Source: Lucinisca nassula
Taxonomy: Eukaryota > Mollusca > Bivalvia > Lucinida > Lucinidae
NCBI GenBank assembly: GCA_963580285.1
Contig: OY757026.1
Coordinates: 41,787,748 to 41,851,747 of the forward strand
Length of the DNA stretch: 64,000 nt
Direction of reading: 5' to 3'
Positions 22,174 to 33,334 of this stretch are shown here, in pieces. Each line of letters starts with the position of its first letter. Position 1 is the stretch's first letter. The position numbers were made by a program, and so were the translations under genes. The notes below the pieces were generated by a model. The model was not told the origin of the DNA. It did no database searches and saw only the letters and a program-made list of their open reading frames with translations.

Positions 22174-22470
22174 CGCCCCCGCCCATCGGGGCTTGAAGAA
22201 ATAAATGGGCTGCATGATGCTTCCACGCAGAGCTTCATCCGACGGCACACACGTATACTGGTAAACCGCTTAGAGGATCAAAGCCTGTCCATGCAAAGCG
22301 GTGCGAGTCAGACCGTCCATGCTTATAAACCCTATTAGTTTCATTTGGCGACAGGGCTTGAGATGTCATTTCATCCCAATGTCGGGTAAAGGACCCACAA
22401 AATTGGAAGCGACATCTCCAAATTGATCTATATAGTGTTAACGGGGATGTTAAACATCAAATCAAACAAA
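22174..22470 (+). mobile_element. SINE S1, full length with target duplication
   Basis: Head, body and AAACATCAAATCAAAC tail. Duplication CCAACARACTTAA at 22161-22173 and 22471-22483 with one mismatch. Confidence 0.9.
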
Positions 22471-22751
22471 CCAACAGACTTAAAACGCTAAAAACGAAAT
22501 AATCTCGAAGGGGCGGCCAGTCCCCACCTTCAAAGACACCGTAAAATGATAAAACATAAAATTTATGAGCCGGTCAAATTATGCGAGAAGGACATTTTGT
22601 ACCTCGGGGCTTGGTGAATTTAGCTGGGTACCACTGCTGAAAGCAGTTAGCTTACAAGCTCGTTAGAACCGGTCTGACCAGTATAATGACTAATACACTA
22701 ATTTTCGAGCCTCGTTCGGGACATATGTGTGATACACTGTTCTGCAATGGA

Positions 22752-23045
22752 TTTGTTTGATTTGAGGTTTAACGTCCCCGCCAACACTGTAAAGGTCATT
22801 TTGGAGACGTTGCTTCCAATTTTGTGGGACTTTTACCCGACAGTGAGATGAAATGACATCTCGAGCCCTGTCGTTCAATGAAACCAATAGGGTTTATTAG
22901 CATGGACGGTCCGCCTCGCACCGCGGTTCCTGGACAGGCTTAGATCCTCTAAGCGGTTTACCAGTACTAGTTTGCGGCCCGGAGTCAGCTCTGCGTGCAA
23001 GCATCATGCAGCCCAAATATTTCTTCAAGCCCCTATAGGCGGGGC
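22752..23045 (-). mobile_element. SINE S1 with short target duplication
   Basis: Complete minus-strand copy. CAATGGA repeats at 22745-22751 and 23046-23052. It is close in sequence to the copies at 21110 and 63705 (shared CCTCGCACCGCGGTTCCTGG), which suggests one recent subfamily. Confidence 0.85.
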
Positions 23046-23189
23046 CAATGGAAGGTCAGGCATTTTTTAGTCTGCCTTTGTTGTCTCTGATGAACATTTT
23101 GCTCCAAATGAGTGAAATAGTCTTGAAAGGGGCATATTTATTTTTGTTAACATTATGCACAGTTACAACAACACTGAATTGGCTCACTA

Positions 23190-23433
23190 ATCAGGGCTTG
23201 GAGAAATAGACGGGGCTGCATGGTGCTTCCACGCAGAGCTCAAATCGACTGCGTAAGTACTGAAAAACGACTTAGAATGACTAAGCCTGCATTTTCAAAG
23301 TGGTGTGAGTCAGATGACAGGGCTTGTCATTTGATTTCAATGCCAGGTAAAAGTAAAGAAAGATGGAAGCAACATCTTTGGAATGACCTAAATAGTGTTG
23401 ACTGGACATTAAATCTCAGTTGAAACAAAAAAC
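23190..23433 (+). mobile_element. SINE S1, degraded copy
   Basis: Head CAGGGCTTGGAGAAATAGAC and end ACTGGACATTAAATCTCAG remain, with internal deletions. Confidence 0.65.
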
Positions 23434-23535
23434 ATCACCGACAGCTGGCCCTAAAAGAGAGGGTTGACTGTTCCACTGGTTAAGATTTTTATCTTGTGCC
23501 TGCATGGTCCCTGTTTTTTTCTCGAAAAAAAAAAA

Positions 23536-23786
23536 ACACACCTATATAATTTTGACCCCCTTGAACCCCACTTATATATAGTAAAACTGGGATTTACAGA
23601 GGTATACCTTATTGTTCTTATTTCTGCTCTAAAATACTTTAGAGATCGAGGCTGTTCTTACGAGTACCTACAATCTATATTTTAGAGCAGAAATAATAAA
23701 AAAAAAACACAATATTTCATCTTAAGATTTTCGTTTTTTCGGCAGTAAAGTTTGCAATGTATTTGAATAGGCGTGTTTTCGTAATG
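23536..23786. mobile_element. Hairpin MITE, family A, stem shortened
   Basis: Ends ACACACCTATATAATTTTGA and GGCGTGTTTTCGTAATG. The stem has lost one arm (CTTTAGAGATCGAGGCTG). The following 23790-23860 (CTCGGCAAAGCCTCGCAAG) resembles the family E loop. Confidence 0.75.
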
Positions 23787-23869
23787 GTTCTCGGCAAAGC
23801 CTCGCAAGAGACTTAAATAAACTGAAAACTTGCCCGAGATTTCCTTGTCTCGGCCTCAACCCCATCATT

Positions 23870-24460
23870 GATTTTATTAATCTCATTTATCCAATGCAAT
23901 TTTCTCCTCTTTTGGTATCTATTTCAGTACCATTGACTGCGCGGTTAACGTTTTCAGCAACGGTTTAATGACTCTCAGCCAACTTTTTCATTAACAAATT
24001 TATCACGGATAATTAGCAAGTAATTGTATGTATAACGCTGTCCCAAAATTCAATGGTGGATAGATCAAACGAACTGTTAACACGATGAAGCATTTGTTAT
24101 AGCAAAATTACAGTGTTTGGGCTGAAACACTATACTTTAAATTCATATTTGGAAATAATTTTCTGCCTTGTTAGAACATAAATCGTATTACTCAGTTATT
24201 TAAGGAATTGACTTTCACAAAGTTGTAATTATATTAAAAGGTAAACTTATCCGCCCTCCGTATTTCAGAGGGAGAAAATGTAACTGTTTAAGTCTCAAGT
24301 ATGCACCAAGATAAGAATACTTGAAAAGGTCAACTGTATTTTAAAAAGTGATAGCAGAACACAGAATATATTGAAAACAAGCTTGTTGTTAAGGACGCAT
24401 TAAGGCATTTTAGAGAAAATGTTTTCTCCACATAAATCATGTATGTTCGGCCAGCCGGAT
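23870..24460. other. Unannotated AT-rich stretch
   Basis: No gene or recognised repeat. Confidence 0.4.
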
Positions 24461-24461
24461 G

Positions 24462-24876
24462 TTCGTAACGTAGCAGTACCCGCAATCTACTTTTGAGCAA
24501 TCATTGCACAAATAAAGAATACACTTTGTAATCACCATTTTCTCTATATAAAGTAGGGTTTGCCACGTAAAATAGATTAACGCCCCACACGTAAAAACTT
24601 TTTGACCGTTCGAAGACGGTTCTGCTGTAATTGTTCATTATTATTGTTTCAGTTCGTTTGCAGACTTGTCAGCGTGATAAATCTCAAAGTCGAAAAACCA
24701 TGCATAGCCCGACAAACGAGAAAACTAACACAGTTGCCCCCTAGGGCTTGTTACAAAGAGTACCAACAATCTGTGTTTTGTGCAGAAAATATAAAATTTT
24801 GAATCTGTAAATATTTACTTTTTTTTGGTGTTTAAAATCTTCAATATATTTGAATAGTCGTGTTTTCGTTATGAGG
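24462..24876. mobile_element. Family A MITE, badly degraded
   Basis: Fragments only: AGTACCCGCAATCTACTTTT, AAGTAGGGTTTGCC, AGAGTACCAACAATCTGTG and the right end GTCGTGTTTTCGTTATG. Confidence 0.5.
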
Positions 24877-24879
24877 AGG

Positions 24880-25490
24880 CAAAAATGATGCAATTCAAAG
24901 ATATATTTCCTATGTCCAATAAAATGACTTTAGAACAAACCCGTAATTATCCCTACTGTTATTTAGAGCTGAAAGCACCTATAAATGCACTAGCCCGGTG
25001 TGTGTATTGGTATCTGGTCAGTGCTGTCAACATGGACTAACTTAAGCCAATACAATTAATCAGTCACCCTAAAATTTGAATCAGACCCTACTCAAAGCAA
25101 TTAAGTTGGATACATGGGTTAATTAGACCAGTCACTGGCCCTAAAAGAACATTGTTTCTTATCATCTGCACCAAAACACTGTTACTAATATCCCGATAAT
25201 GATTTTGTTTCAAATACATTTTCTCAACAGGTAGTTAAGTACAGAGAAATGGCCGTCATTTACTAAAGAAAAGAAACCACACACAGACGACAACATCAAA
25301 AGAGAAAAATGAGGACGAAGTTCATTATCTTATTTTAAAATCTATCAGAAGTGTCGTCGATAAGCTAATAGGTTAACAGCTTAATTGTTTTATCAGGGTT
25401 GTTTTACAAAATCTTGTCATTTTCCTGTGAGAACGAGGGTCATTGACATACAAAGTGTCGCAAAGTAGAAACAACTTAACAGAAATAACA
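24880..25490. other. Unannotated stretch
   Basis: No gene or recognised repeat. Confidence 0.4.
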
Positions 25491-25595
25491 TAAAACAGTG
25501 AAATCTCGATGTTTCGAAAACCGATGGCCCGTTTGCCAAGGTTGTTTTTCAAATTCGTTCTTGTGTCCCCAGGAAACATTTCCAATAACTGTTGA

Positions 25596-25954
25596 TATAG
25601 AGGATCTTTAATGAGTGTTCATGTATTATTGAATTTATTAAACGAGTTGAGGAAAAGGGATAAAATGCGAGGCTTTGCCTCTCATTTTATCCCTTTTCCA
25701 CAACGCGTTTAAAAAATTCAATAAAGCCTTGCATTTTATCCCTTTTCCTCAACTCGTTTAATAAATTTGATAATACACGAGCCTGAATGCAAGATTCTAT
25801 TTATCATATGAATAAACACATTTTATTCACGATTTGTAACGAAATGTCAGTTTTTTCTTCATGTAACGTTTCTAATTTGCATATTTAATCCACTAGTGGA
25901 TTATCGAATTTATTACGTTGCGTTACTGCACTCACAGACGCGACGTCATAATGG
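25596..25954. mobile_element. Palindromic MITE, family E, copy 2 (nested)
   Basis: Inverse-orientation match to 16972-17330. The inverted repeat here carries an extra arm: TTATCCCTTTTCC appears twice (25690 and 25738), so the stem was partly duplicated. Confidence 0.75.
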
Positions 25955-26181
25955 AGCCCCGTCAAGCGATTTTGGTACTTGTCGCCTTTGCGAGCAGCGA
26001 AGGTTCAGGCGAGCCTGCGAATCCGCGCAGTCTCGCCAGAACCTTCGCTACCCGCTCATACAAGCAGTGAATCCGCTCATACAAGCAATGAATCAAGAGG
26101 AACCTTCAGACAGAAAGCCATATCCCTGGCCCCTCTGAATGGCTGGGCATGCGCAGTTAAAATTTGTCATGACGGAATGCT
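25955..26181. mobile_element. MITE, family F, 3'-truncated (nested)
   Basis: Starts AGCCCCGTCAAGCGATTTTG and matches the complete element at 63471-63704 inverted. Its GC-rich foldback (AGCGAAGGTTCAGGCGAGCC ... CTCGCCAGAACCTTCGCT) is intact. The unit CGCTCATACAAGCARTGAAT is duplicated (26052-26095). The second TIR is missing. Confidence 0.75.
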
Positions 26182-26439
26182 CAAATTCGATGTTTAGTGT
26201 GTGTACTCAATGATGAGGCGATTCAGTGAGAACACCCGACATCATGCCTTTATTTTAAAAGAAATTGAAAAAGATAAAAAAAAACAATAACAACATACTA
26301 TGCCTCCTAATCTGAATCTATTTTTAAGACTGAGTAGCTCGAACTACATTTCTCTCGAACAAATTTACAAAATTCCAAAGGTGTTCGAACCATTGAAAAT
26401 TGACTGTATATAGAACTGTTTAAATCAAACCATAGCTCG

Positions 26440-26840
26440 TTACTGGCAAATTTAACACAGCACTGTAATGGCAATGGAAAGAGAAACTGTGATTTATTAT
26501 AAGATAAATCACAGGGCGCAAAAAGCCGCCATTTCATGACGTCACTCGTAGATTCTTTGTCGTTAGACGAATTGAAAACGTTACAAAAGGACTTCAGGGG
26601 AATGGCAAGACTTTCAGGGGAAGCAGCTCCTGCAAAGGTATTTTTGTCTCCCATGTCAATAGGGGTCAAGTCTTAAAGGAAAAATTTACTCCTGAGGAGC
26701 AAATTCTTTCCTTTAAGAGTAGACCCCTTTTTCAGTGGGTTAGGGCTTTATAGAAAAGCGAAGAGGAAGTCCCGAAAGTTGTCTCTCTTTGAAAAATGGC
26801 GGAAAAATCTGCCAGATGTTCCCCTTCCCCTTAAATGCAT
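26440..26840. mobile_element. Palindromic MITE, family C, copy 1
   Basis: A central inverted repeat at 26661-26728 pairs GTCTTAAAGGAAAAATTTAC with CAAATTCTTTCCTTTAAGAG. Flanks include ATGACGTCACTCG and TTTTTGTCTCCCATGTCAAT. The same centre and flank recur at 47945-48110. Confidence 0.65.
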
Positions 26841-26969
26841 ATGTTACAGCCGATTTCTTCTAACAATGGTGAAAGGTTGGGAGAAAGATTGATTTTAGTA
26901 TTTGACATGTTGGGAGAATTTGAAGGAAAACAACATTGTTGCCGAGTTGAAAAGTAGAAGTAAAACAAA

Positions 26970-27467
26970 GATCAGGAATTGATACAATTAACTTACTCCA
27001 TCCATAAAAGACACCAAAGGGAAAGAAATACAAACATTAAGCGACCAGACCATAATGGAAACCTAAACAAAGGAAGGCCATATGGACAGTTACTTTCCCA
27101 CAAAATGGCCATATGGCCATCCAAAATTAAAAGACACAAGTGATACACACAGTAAGTAACAAACAACAACATAAATAAATCGCCACAGAAGAGCCGCCTT
27201 GGAACGGTCAGTGGAAGATTTCCACTGGGGGGCTTAAATCGATTTTACGTGGCCACAATCCTCGCCCTTACTTCCGTCGCGATTTAGACAAATAATTTGT
27301 TCAGTCCGCATGAAGGCCTCCTAACTCATCAGTGCAACATCTCCGTGAACACAGAAATCAAAGAACCACAGAGGTGAGACAACGGTGAGGACTCGACAGC
27401 AAGAAACCACTGAAATGCTGGAGCAAAAGAAAACCAACAGTTAGACTCCGATGAGCCCGACCAGAGT
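26970..27467 (+). repeat. Dispersed repeat, family G, copy 2
   Basis: Full-length match to 2367-2876 in the same orientation. It has TGGCCATATGGCCATCC where copy 1 has TGGCCAAATGGCTATCC. Confidence 0.7.
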
Positions 27468-27484
27468 CTGTAAGAATCGGAATA

Positions 27485-27624
27485 GATCAGCTCTAGTGTA
27501 CATGTATGAATTGTTGAACAATAAATAACATGTTTGGAAGTCAGTTGTAAAGATAATCAAATCACGAGTGCGAAGCGCTTACAGATTTTTCTACTTACAA
27601 CTGACCAACTCCTAGAGCTGATCT
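27485..27624. mobile_element. Palindromic MITE, family D, core only
   Basis: AGATCAGCTCTAG pairs with CTAGAGCTGATCT at the ends. Inside, GTCAGTTGTAAAG pairs with CTTACAACTGAC around AAATCACGAGTGCGAAGCGC. Larger copies lie at 41990-42470 and 54880-55550. Confidence 0.7.
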
Positions 27625-27629
27625 AATGC

Positions 27630-28685
27630 TTAATGAACGACCATTTAAAATACTTCAATGAATGTATTCCGTAAACTGATACAGCTGGGTGTTTTATTTT
27701 TTATTTGCAATATAATTAAATTATAGAGTTAATATCTCCAAAATTTATTATGCCTATTCCGATATCAAAAATCTTTTACACTACATTTAATTTTCATTTA
27801 AAGAAAATGTTTGTCATTTTCTCTCAATTTACAGATGTAAAAATAATTTAAATGCATATGTGAAATAAGGTTTTGGATAATTTGCTGATGATAATCTCTT
27901 ATATGCGTTAATATTAATGAAACAGTCAAAACATATAAAAGTGTCAAATGTGTTATTTTTAAGTCATTAAAATAAAAACAAATAATTATTGAAATAAAAC
28001 GAAACCTATAAGTTTACGTCATCCATTAGCTATATCGGCCTGTAACAGATATTATATGCAGATATCGGAACTTGAAACAACAGTACTGGCTCAGACTCCA
28101 CTCAACAAACTGACTGCAATATATAAAATAGAAGTGAATGCAATTATTTAAACTTGAAATTAAACAAAAACACCAAGACAAAGTAAGGGGGAAACTAGGA
28201 GCTTTAATATGCTAACTACAAAACTCCAATGAAAACTATTTTCAGTGAGTATGGCTGGCGCCCTCAAATCAAGCTCCCGACACTTTTCCCGCACAAAGTG
28301 TCAGAGCATTATTCCTTCCTTTCCTTACAGTGGGAACATTATAAATCAGCACTGGAATCTTCAGAAGGACTCAAAGAACATATTTACGTGATATGCTGGT
28401 CCATTCTTGTACTGTTTGAAAATGTAATATACACCGCTGTTTCACACTGATCAAGTATTGTTGAGTCAAATTCACTTTCGAGCGCAACCAGCTAGTTTTA
28501 ATCTAAGTGAAGATTTTACAAGTGTTGCAAATGATGATATGTACGTCATTATTGAAAAAAAATGTCATTCGCAATTAGTTTGTTGGACAAACTTAGAAAG
28601 ACTGTAGTCAGACAATGAAAAGTATAACTCTGATAAAAGCATTTCCCTGACGCTGCCACAACAGTTTTGGAGCAATTCAATTTGC
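27630..28685. other. AT-rich unannotated stretch
   Basis: About 1 kb of low-complexity AT-rich DNA without a gene. A 73-codon frame at 28229-28450 has no recognisable family signature. Confidence 0.4.
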
Positions 28686-28690
28686 CAGCT

Positions 28691-28965
28691 TTACGATAAT
28701 ACACCCGTGCGACATAGTGCATTTTTCACATCTCCAAAATGGCTACTTTTCTGATGACTACCCGTGATATTTTTCTTATAAATACTGCAAACATAGGTTG
28801 TGGGTGTTAGTTAGAACCGCCTCATTGAGCTGTTTCTAACGAGTACCCACAACCTATGTATTGGAGCAAAAATAAGAAAAATAATCTATACCCCCGTAAA
28901 CCCCGTTTCTCTATGTAAAGTGGGGTATAGGGAGGTCAACATTTCACGGATTTGTTCACGTGATA
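28691..28965. mobile_element. Hairpin MITE, subfamily A2
   Basis: Left end TTACGATAATACACCCGTGC, right end CACGGATTTGTTCACGTGAT. The central stem uses CATAGGTTGTGGG and CCCACAACCTATG. Arms differ from family A proper in both strands together. Confidence 0.75.
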
Positions 28966-28969
28966 AGGA

Positions 28970-30440
28970 CGAGCTATCAGTTCTCATTCATGCCCTTCGA
29001 AAACACTTATGAAGGAGACTTCCTGGATGCATCACTTCATTAGGGTTAAATTCTTAAATAATGCATTAGACTTTATTAAGTCTTTACTGACTTTATTAGT
29101 GCTTGCGTTTGAAGTTCATTTCTGTCAGTAACTTGTATATTATAAAGATCCTTTATTTTGATCATTTAGGTTCTACTTAACGTCATCGCCATTGACGTCG
29201 TGTGACGTTGATGTCATTTTCCGTTTACTTGTTTATCTACTGAAGGCCGAAACGTTGTACAAATAAATATTTTAAGGCTTTTTGAGGTGTTTGTCTGATT
29301 TTTGAAAGTTGATTTGTTATATAAAGATTCTATGCCAACGCGATTCTAGATCCGGTACCGGACCCAACCACAACGCTTCCGCTTCTTCATTCACTTATCA
29401 AAACTAGTCCTTAAATTCACAATGTTACAATGTCCACAATGACAGTGATGAGCATATACTCTCGGGGTTCGAAATACTTGATAACATAAAATTGTAACGT
29501 GCTAATTAACTTTTACAAGTAATTTGGCGCTGAAAGACGAGTTCTAAAAAAAAAAAAAAAAAAAAAAAAACAATACCCGGAACTATTTTCCTACGCGCAT
29601 TCCAAATGCTTTGAGATTTTACCCTGTCAGCCCTCAGTTTCTGAACCGGACTCTTCTAGTTTTGATATTGGGTGTATAAGTTTATTCTTATAGAAAGGGG
29701 ATTGACATGATGGCAAACAGTATACATCCTGGCGAGACTACCAGTTACGCGCCGTCTTAGCTCGATCTTCAAGAACTGCTAAGGTATATGTATTTGCACC
29801 TATAGACCTGCACCGGTCTGCAGGGTTCAAATGGTTAAGTGTGTACGCTTCTGTGTGATGTAACAGCCATTTACTGACCGACATGGAACATAGTAATTCA
29901 ACCGCTTTGGTGAGCTCGAATATGTATTGTCTATATTTATTCCATAAGCCAAGTCCCGTACTTCAAGCAAACAATGAAGCCAACGATCAGACGCAACACT
30001 CTATGGCCTATAATCGGAGCTTTACAGTTTTCGAATTTCCCAGTATTGGAACGATTGGCATATATGGGCAAATATTTCAGGACCCGTATGTTTCACTACC
30101 ATACTGGTGGGAATAAACTTTTTTTTTTGTTTATTTTCCGCTATTGGTGAGATGAATCAGTCGAAGTTCGCTAAACGCGTCGTCTGATCAGAGTCTATAT
30201 TGTCAAAATTTAAAGGTTTAACAAATGACATTCTTTCGTCGAGTTATTCGACTTTCTATATCCTCATCTCCGAAGGTGACTTTTCTCTTAGCGTTTCTGA
30301 CTTTGCCATCACTTTAAGCCTCTGGGACCTTGTTAACAAAATATCCTGAGATCTGCTGATACTGCATGTAATCATGGTAAATATGCCTCATTAATCAACT
30401 TTTCTCAGTACTTTCATTACTTTGATTTTATTTAAGTAAT
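28970..30440. other. Mostly unannotated stretch
   Basis: No gene is supported. It contains an A-run of about 25 bp (29547-29571) and a 77-codon frame at 29883-30116 with no confirmed homology. Confidence 0.4.
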
Positions 30441-30445
30441 ATGAC

Positions 30446-31644
30446 CATCATCGAGGCGGTTCTAACGAGAACCCACAAAATATATCTTAGAGCAGAAATA
30501 AGAAACTAGAAATGTGTCCATAGGACACGGATGCCCCCGCCTGAAAATATGTTGATGTTTGTATTTGACCCGTGACCGCTAAGTATGACCTGGACCTTAT
30601 AGGTACGGACCTGGGTCTTGCGTGCAACAAATTGTCTCATGGTGGCTAACATTTCTGCCAATAAATTTCGAAATTCTTCCAGGAACAACAAAGGTATTGG
30701 GCGGACACAAGAAAGACACGTTTATCTTTACCTTTGACCTCCAAGTATGACCCTGACCTTGAAGGTACCAACATGGGTCTTGTGCATGACACACCGACTC
30801 ATGATGGTTAACATTCTACCAAGTAATTCCCAAATCCATTCAAAATAACCGTACACACGAAAACGCATGACCTTGATCTAGGAGGTACGAACCTGGGTCT
30901 TGCGCACGAGGCATTGTCTCATGTCTGTTAATATTTCTGCCAAGTAATTTCAAAATCCATCCAGAAATAAAGAAGTTATTGACCGTGTTTAATTTTCCGA
31001 CCATTTCTTTTTTCTTTGACCTTTAAGTACGACCGTGACCTTGGAGGTACGGACCTGAGTTTTGCGCGAGACAGATCGCCTAATGACGGTTAACATTTCT
31101 GCCAAGTAATTTCAAAATCCATCCAAAAATAAGGACTCCGAAGATATTGGCCATGTTTAACTTTCGGACCCTTTTTGGCCTACGGCCACTTAGTACAATC
31201 TTGACCTTGTAGGTACGGACCTGGGTTTTGCGCGCAACACATCGTCTCATGATGGTCAACATTTCTGCCAAGCATCCAGAAATAAGAAAGTTACTGACCG
31301 TTTTAAACTTTCAGACCGATGTTTTTACCTTTGACCTCTAAGTACGACCTAGACCTAGGAGGTACGGACCTGGGTTTTACGCGTAAGAAATTGTCTCACG
31401 ATGGGTAACATTTCTGCCAAGTAATTCCAAAATCCATTCAGAAATAAGAAAGTATTGACCGTGATTCGGACAGACGGCTGGACAAACGAACGGACGAACG
31501 GACAGGGGCAACGCTATTGCCCTCCGACCATTATTTGAATGGCGGGGGGCATAAAAAATAAGGCTTACCCCTGAAAACCCCAGTTTTACTATATAAAAGT
31601 GGGGTTCAAGGGGCTAAAAATTATATAGGCGTGTTTTCGTGTCA
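30446..31644. mobile_element. Family A MITE (right half) split by a 1-kb element
   Basis: The stem arm ATCGAGGCGGTTCTAACGAG and AGAGCAGAAATAAGAAA stop at about 30505. The expected continuation AATAAGGCTTACCCCTGAAA resumes at 31555 and runs to GGCGTGTTTTCGTG. Confidence 0.75.
30506..31554. mobile_element. TIR element built of about 165-190-bp tandem units
   Basis: Ends contain GGATGCCCCCGC (30530) and GCGGGGGGCAT (31541), inverted to one another. The interior is 5-6 tandem copies of a unit carrying TACGGACCTGGGTCTTGCGC, AACATTTCTGCCAAGTAATT and TGACCTTTGACCTCTAAGTA. A GGACGGACG-type run precedes the right end. I recall similar 'ATGCCCCC' repeats from bivalve genomes, but the family name is not certain. 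Confidence 0.75.
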
Positions 31645-31649
31645 TAAAT

Positions 31650-32400
31650 AACTTGTCATTCGAGCAGAAAAAGAAATTGGGTCTTAAGCACAGACTGGAA
31701 AATGACAAAATTATCAAAAGTATCATGTATTTAACTGTACGGCGGGGATAGCGACCCAAGGTGACCGCAGTTATGTCCCTATCGCAGATGTTGTTGACAG
31801 ACCTGCCGGGCACATGATAGCACTGGACTATTAAAAGATAAAACTATTGAAAATGACCAATACTCAGTGACAATGCATTTAGATGGAATGTTTGATAAAC
31901 ATTTAAGTGTGGTTAAATTAGTAAGAGTGGTATTAGATCGACTGGTCTGCTTTCTGTTGATATTATTGTATACTGATTGGTCTTGAAATGTTCTTGATTT
32001 AAGACTGGTCATATGTTTGAGATTGTTTTAATGCAGTTTAAATGCGATTCTTGCACATTAAAACACTCAACAGAGTATTCTATTAAATACAAAATAGCAC
32101 ATGTAACCAATTGCAGAGCACAGACAGCGCTGGTGGGTCGACTATTTCTGAGTGTTTTTATATCGAACCGGTCAGCTTTCCTTACAATACGTTTCAAGTT
32201 GCTAACCAGTACGCCAGAACTTGACAACTGCCCCATCTTGTATTAGCAATCGTAACAATGTATTTCAAAGGCGGACAATATTTTTTTCTCAGAATTTCTC
32301 TTAAAAGTAATCAAAATTTGGGTTTACAGTTATCCATGACCCTAGAGTTCATATATTGCTTGCTTCTGTATAAGAGATCTTTACTGCTGGCAAAAACAAT
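31650..32400. other. Stretch downstream of Wnt exon, probably intron
   Basis: If the exon at 32412-32677 is part of a live gene, this begins the next intron on the minus strand. Only a family H fragment (GCGCTGGTGGGTCGACTATT, about 32127) was recognised. Confidence 0.4.
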
Positions 32401-32411
32401 ACACCTCTTAC

Positions 32412-32677
32412 CTCTTTCCAAGATTTTGCCAAAAATGGAACCTCCATGCCCATTTTCTTCGACAGGACAATTCCATCGTCTGTTTTTGAACTGATATTGA
32501 CATTCGTCCACCGCCATTCTCGCACCTTTGGCTACAGCTACTATAGTTCCTGGATTCTTGGCCACTAGACGGCGCTGTTTCTTAGTAAGCGGAAGTAATG
32601 TGGGTGATGAATAAAGATGAGCTTGTGCAGTTGGTGAGTATAAATCGTTAGATGGTTCTCCGGTCTTAGCCAAAGAC
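32412..32677 (-). CDS. Wnt1: Wnt ligand internal exon (Wnt1/wingless exon 2)
   Basis: This 266-bp minus-strand exon encodes 88 residues of a secreted Wnt signalling ligand (Frizzled/LRP binding). It reads SLAKTGEPSNDLY..., then KKQRRLVAKNPG, AVAKGARMAVDECQYQF, KNRRWNCPVEENGHG and IFGKILERG. The AKTGEP start, the ECQ-QF and RRWNCP signatures and the FGKILxRG end match the second exon of Wnt1 rather than other Wnts. On the minus strand it is preceded by TTATTCATTTTCAG (acceptor) and followed by GTAAGAGG (donor at 32411-32410). The intron phases (one leftover G at the start, which would complete a TGG Trp codon; split Gly codon at the end) fit Wnt1, whose protein continues CRET. There is no stop inside. 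The first exon and the downstream Cys-rich exons were not found here, so introns must be long or the copy incomplete. Wnt6 or Wnt10 is less likely. Confidence 0.9.
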
Positions 32678-32699
32678 CTGAAAATGAATAAGGCAATTT
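32678..32699 (-). promoter_or_regulatory. Splice acceptor of the Wnt exon
   Basis: Minus-strand reading is a pyrimidine-rich TTGCCTTATTCATTTTCAG directly before the exon. The AG dinucleotide is at 32679-32678. Confidence 0.8.
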
Positions 32700-32764
32700 T
32701 TTGTACATGCCTACCCTGTTAACAAATCCAATCCTTGTAAACGCCACTTTATATAGCAGAAACA

Positions 32765-32890
32765 TTTGGAAAATGGGTACCATTTTTTTTATTTCTGATG
32801 CAAGACATAACTGTAGGTTGTAGGTACACGTTAGAACATGTTTTGAGTAGAAATAAGTAAAATATCACAAAACAAAATCATTAGAAAACT
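32765..32890. mobile_element. Family A remnant
   Basis: AACTGTAGGTTGTAGGTACACGTTAGAACATG and TTTGAGTAGAAATAAGTAA pieces only (shown in parts); the hairpin tip is deleted. It lies about 90 bp upstream of the Wnt exon on the sense strand. Confidence 0.55.
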
Positions 32891-32934
32891 AACCATTTTC
32901 TTTCTTCCAATTTCGCCTTAACCCTAAGAGGGTG

Positions 32935-33130
32935 TATGTTATGTACACACAAGATTTGCAGGGTGAATAATGTAATTATGGTAGGGTTCTTTAACCTGCA
33001 CATGGGGATTGTGCAAAGGATGCCAAAGGAGCATGTTCGGACACCGAAAGTTTTTCACCACTGCCGGGGATCGAACCGGGGGCGTCAAGCAATATCTCCA
33101 TTTAGGAAATATGAAAAAAAAAACACTCTA
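32935..33130 (-). mobile_element. tRNA-derived SINE T5
   Basis: Minus-strand reading has a B box (CGGTTCGATCCCCGG, 33063-33080) and a body with GTTAAAGAACCCTACCATAA. The A box region is decayed. Related body at 20500-20660. Confidence 0.6.
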
Positions 33131-33334
33131 TCACATGTACATGTATCGTAATGGCCATCTATAAAGACTGAAAACGTAAAATAAAGTTCGATCTCAGAAC
33201 TAAGGTGACTCTTATGTTCGACTTATGTCAGCATTTCACGTTTTTTTCTGATGGGGTTGACTTATCTGAAATATGCAGCACTTGGTGTTTATTCTACATG
33301 TAAAATGTTTCGTCTACCTGGCCGAGCTTCCTTA

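Larger units (their letters stand above)
25496..26406. mobile_element. Family B MITE carrying two nested MITEs
   Basis: The left end (CAGTGAAATCTCGATGTTTC) is at 25496 and the right end (GGTGTTCGAACCATTGAAAA then TTGACTGTA) at about 26406. The B stem remnant GTGTACTCAATGATGAGGCG lies at 26200-26240. Between them lie a family E element (25596-25954) and a family F element (25955-26181), abutting one another. Removing both leaves a B element of roughly the usual length. Confidence 0.65.

Noticed and set aside
26307..26669. 120-codon minus-strand frame
   Set aside because: It crosses the boundary between a family B end and family C, so it cannot be a gene.
29883..30116. Tyrosinase-like exon (ends PYVSLPYWWE)
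   Set aside because: Only the last few residues suggest a tyrosinase PYW motif. The copper-ligand histidines are not present upstream and no splice sites were found.
32311..32411. Extension of the Wnt frame beyond ILERG
   Set aside because: The residues after the GTAAGAGG donor do not match any Wnt. The frame simply stays open into the intron.
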